Shown one piece after another: positions 62,146 to 64,000 of a DNA stretch of 64,000 bases; position 1 is the first letter of the stretch; each line of letters starts with the position of its first letter. The notes under the pieces are model-generated. The model ran no database searches. It was not told the DNA's origin and saw nothing but the letters and a program-made list of their open reading frames with translations. Origin of the DNA: Siminovitchia thermophila. GTDB lineage: Bacteria > Bacillota > Bacilli > Bacillales > Bacillaceae_C. The translations under genes were made by a program, and so were the position numbers. The stretch covers positions 1-64,000 of the forward strand of contig NZ_JAFBFH010000018.1 of assembly GCF_016909185.1 (NCBI RefSeq). The letters are read 5' to 3'.

Positions 62146-62855
62146 AGAGAGATGTTGCTATCATTCCGTTTAATGACAGGCTGGAACTTGTTGTGGCTTG
62201 TGACAACAGCGGGGCGATCGGAATGAAGCCGGACGATCAAGTGGCTGTTCCATATGAGATTGTGTCCTATTACAGTTTTCGCGTCGCTTTTATGGAGTGC
62301 GTGTCGGCAGGAGCTGTCCCGTTTTCTGTTGTTCTTTACAACTTTTGCGGAGATCGTGCCTGGTTTTCTCTTAAGGAGGGGATTACAAAAGGGATTCGAG
62401 AATTGGGTTTGGAGGAGCTTTCTATAACCGGAAGTACGGAAACAAATTTTTCCTTAAGTCAGTCAGCTGTTGGCATTTCTGTCCTGGGTAAAAGAGAGAA
62501 ACGGAAGGAAGCTCCCTTGTGTTTGACGGAACAGATGAAAGTGGCCGTCATAGGGAAACCGCTAGTCGGGAATGAGGTCATTGAATGTAACGGAGATGTG
62601 GCGCCGCTACGTCTTTTTCAATGGTTTTCACGTCAAAAAAAGGTGCTTGCCATCGTTCCCGTCGGTTCCAAAGGCATTTTATATGAATTGAGGGAGCTTT
62701 TTGCGGCCCAATCTTTACAGTTTTCCTCTCCATTGAACATGGAAAAAACAGCGGGTCCATCGACTTGTTTTATTGTCGTATATGACGCTGCGGCAGAAGA
62801 CAACATTCGGATGCGCGCCGGGCGACTTTTTCACCCGGTACAAGTGATTACGTAA
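62142..62855 (+). CDS. cblS: CblS-like alpha-ribazole kinase (AIR-synthase/PurM-like fold)
   Basis: 237 residues from ATG 62142, overlapping cblT by four bases. PurM/ThiL-like ATP-binding features: ELVVACDNSGAIGMKPDDQV (Asp-rich metal loop), FRVAFMECVSAGAVPFSVVL, GLEELSITGSTETNFSLSQS. It would phosphorylate imported alpha-ribazole, giving the CobS substrate without CobT, which is absent here. It ends 8 bases inside the convergent splB 3' end. Assignment rests on fold pattern and neighbours. Confidence 0.72.
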   Translation: MKRDVAIIPFNDRLELVVACDNSGAIGMKPDDQVAVPYEIVSYYSFRVAFMECVSAGAVPFSVVLYNFCGDRAWFSLKEGITKGIRELGLEELSITGSTETNFSLSQSAVGISVLGKREKRKEAPLCLTEQMKVAVIGKPLVGNEVIECNGDVAPLRLFQWFSRQKKVLAIVPVGSKGILYELRELFAAQSLQFSSPLNMEKTAGPSTCFIVVYDAAAEDNIRMRAGRLFHPVQVIT

Positions 62856-63876
62856 AGTATTCAATTTTTCCTTCCGGGAAATATGTTTCGATATACTTGA
62901 ACAACGTTTCTTTCATTTCTGTCTCTTCTTCTTTCGGATAAATATATTTGCCAATGCCGTATTTACCCCATTTATAACGGCGTCTTTCTTCATCCAGTTC
63001 GAGTTTGGTCATCGGGTAATTTTTTTGAATCACTCTCTTGGCCGGTTTTGTAAAGCGATGCTGGATCAATTCGAACGTCACTCCATTTTTCGCCTCATCA
63101 GGCAGTTCGGCACTCAGTTGTTCGAAAAGCTGCCTGTAACCTTCCTGCCAACCTTCGTGCAAATAAATCGGCGCAATGATGAAGCCAAGGGGATACCCGG
63201 CGTGGGCGACCTTTGCGGCGGCTTCAATCCGCTCGTGTAACCGGGATGTCCCCGGTTCAAAATATTTGATCACGTATTCCGCGTTCATGCTAAAGCGAAA
63301 ACGGGTCCGCCCGTTATGTTTGGCATCAAGCAAATGGTCAACGGTGTTAAATTTTGTCACGAACCGAAGCCTGCCAAAATCCGATTGCCCGAAATATTCG
63401 ATTGCTCTTTTTAACGTATGCGTCAAATGGTCAATCCCGACGATATCTGATGTGCAGGATGCTTCAAACCTTGTAATTTCAGGGGTTCGTTCATCAATAT
63501 ACTGTTGTGCCGCCTGTAAAATTTCATCGACATTGACATACGTTCGAATATAAGGTTTGCTGCCCATCGTCGTTTGTAAATAACAATAATGACAGTGGCC
63601 CATGCAACCCGTTGCAAATGGAATGGCATATTCGGCAGATGGTTTGGATGTGTCAAATTTTAGCGTCTTTCTCAACCCGACAACGAGTGTTGATTTGGCA
63701 ATCCGGTACCTTTGAAAATCATTCTCTCCCGGCAAATTACGGATTTGGTTGTGTGAGGTCGTATACCGGATTTCTGTTCCCAAGTCGGTAAATTTTTGAA
63801 ACAGTTGTTCCCCAAGTGGATATTCCATTGCTTTGGGTTCGAAGTATACAAGTTGCGGCATAAATGGCTTCACCAT
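62848..63876 (-). CDS. splB: SplB, spore photoproduct lyase
   Basis: 342 residues; RBS AGGAGGG seven bases before ATG 63876. Radical SAM enzyme that repairs UV-made spore photoproduct (5-thyminyl-5,6-dihydrothymine) during germination. Iron-sulfur motif CMGHCHYC (Cys91, 95, 98), active-site Cys141 in FEASCTSDIVG, and KWGKYGIGKYIYPKEEE at the C-terminus, closely following B. subtilis SplB as I recall it. Preceded by splA; forespore SigG expression is expected. Confidence 0.97.
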   Translation of the reverse strand: MVKPFMPQLVYFEPKAMEYPLGEQLFQKFTDLGTEIRYTTSHNQIRNLPGENDFQRYRIAKSTLVVGLRKTLKFDTSKPSAEYAIPFATGCMGHCHYCYLQTTMGSKPYIRTYVNVDEILQAAQQYIDERTPEITRFEASCTSDIVGIDHLTHTLKRAIEYFGQSDFGRLRFVTKFNTVDHLLDAKHNGRTRFRFSMNAEYVIKYFEPGTSRLHERIEAAAKVAHAGYPLGFIIAPIYLHEGWQEGYRQLFEQLSAELPDEAKNGVTFELIQHRFTKPAKRVIQKNYPMTKLELDEERRRYKWGKYGIGKYIYPKEEETEMKETLFKYIETYFPEGKIEYFT

Positions 63877-63908
63877 TTGCTATCCCTCCTTTAGGTTTGT
63901 ATGAAAAA

Positions 63909-64000
63909 TTATTCAACTGAGCCAAAGTAGTAGTTATAAGCTTTTTCAGCCTCTTCCTCCGTACGGTAAATTGCCATATCCTCCGTGATCGGATAGTACG
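63909..64000 (-). CDS. splA: SplA, spore photoproduct lyase operon regulator (3' end only)
   Basis: The last 29 or so codons are visible, reading YYPITEDMAIYRTEEEAEKA and ending FGSVE-TAA at 63909; the start is outside the window. The YYP.TED...Y.TEEEA pattern matches the end of B. subtilis SplA, a small TRAP-like negative regulator of the spl operon. It lies 33 bases upstream of splB. Confidence 0.8.
   Translation of the reverse strand, partial: YYPITEDMAIYRTEEEAEKAYNYYFGSVE

Overview
The window reads as chromosomal DNA of a low-to-moderate GC, endospore-forming Gram-positive bacterium of the Bacillaceae. The evidence is a spore photoproduct lyase gene with the tail of splA, a CsgA-type sporulation protein, strong AGGAGG-type ribosome binding sites with frequent TTG/GTG starts, a sortase-anchored LPXTG protein, several lipoproteins, and TPP and cobalamin riboswitches. 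I saw no rRNA, tRNA, CRISPR array, phage module or intact insertion sequence. Genus and species cannot be fixed from sequence reading alone.

Layout. 0-5.4 kb: a probable exopolysaccharide operon (HEAT-repeat protein, processive family 2 glycosyltransferase, 1060-residue membrane-anchored putative glycosidase). 5.5-7.1 kb: two small genes, one of them csgA, and a diaminopentanoate-dehydrogenase-like enzyme. 7.5-14.9 kb: a 2188-residue secreted protein (PHP domain, Ig-like domain, calcineurin-type phosphoesterase, four GLUG modules in an A-B-A-B pattern) followed by an LPXTG protein. 15-20.5 kb: sparse region with LysR and MerR regulators, a secreted protein and a frameshifted DUF4288 pseudogene. 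20.5-27.2 kb: nosD-nosL-nosY-nosF without nosZ, a small XRE regulator, and a two-subunit cytochrome bd-like complex whose main subunit ends in a c-type haem domain.

27.8-43.2 kb is a catabolic island: a GntR/UTRA regulator, AtuA/DUF4387, two paralogous D-aminoacylases flanking a PuuD-like amidase and a complete Opp transporter, then a dipeptide epimerase and an acetyltransferase. Similar GGT-centred sites recur at its promoters, so it may form one regulon for import and breakdown of N-acylated or D-residue peptides. 43.5-48 kb is a second operon, TetR / NCS1 permease / DUF917 / hydantoinase-oxoprolinase, with a perfect 18-bp palindrome at its head.

48.3-50.6 kb: TPP riboswitch, thiC and a 55-codon putative zinc-ribbon gene. 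51-52.8 kb: L,D-transpeptidase, GNAT acetyltransferase and histidine phosphatase. 52.8-62.9 kb: corrinoid salvage and nucleotide-loop assembly behind a cobalamin riboswitch: btuF, a btuD-cbiZ fusion, cbiB, cobD, cobU, a cobQ N-terminal domain, cobS, cobC, a degenerate second cobU-like gene, a 20-bp tandem repeat array, pduO, and cblT/cblS-like genes for alpha-ribazole salvage. Together these would adenosylate incoming corrinoids, remodel them to cobyric acid, rebuild the aminopropanol arm and attach the lower ligand. No btuC permease and no cobT is present in the window. It closes with splB and the end of splA on the minus strand.
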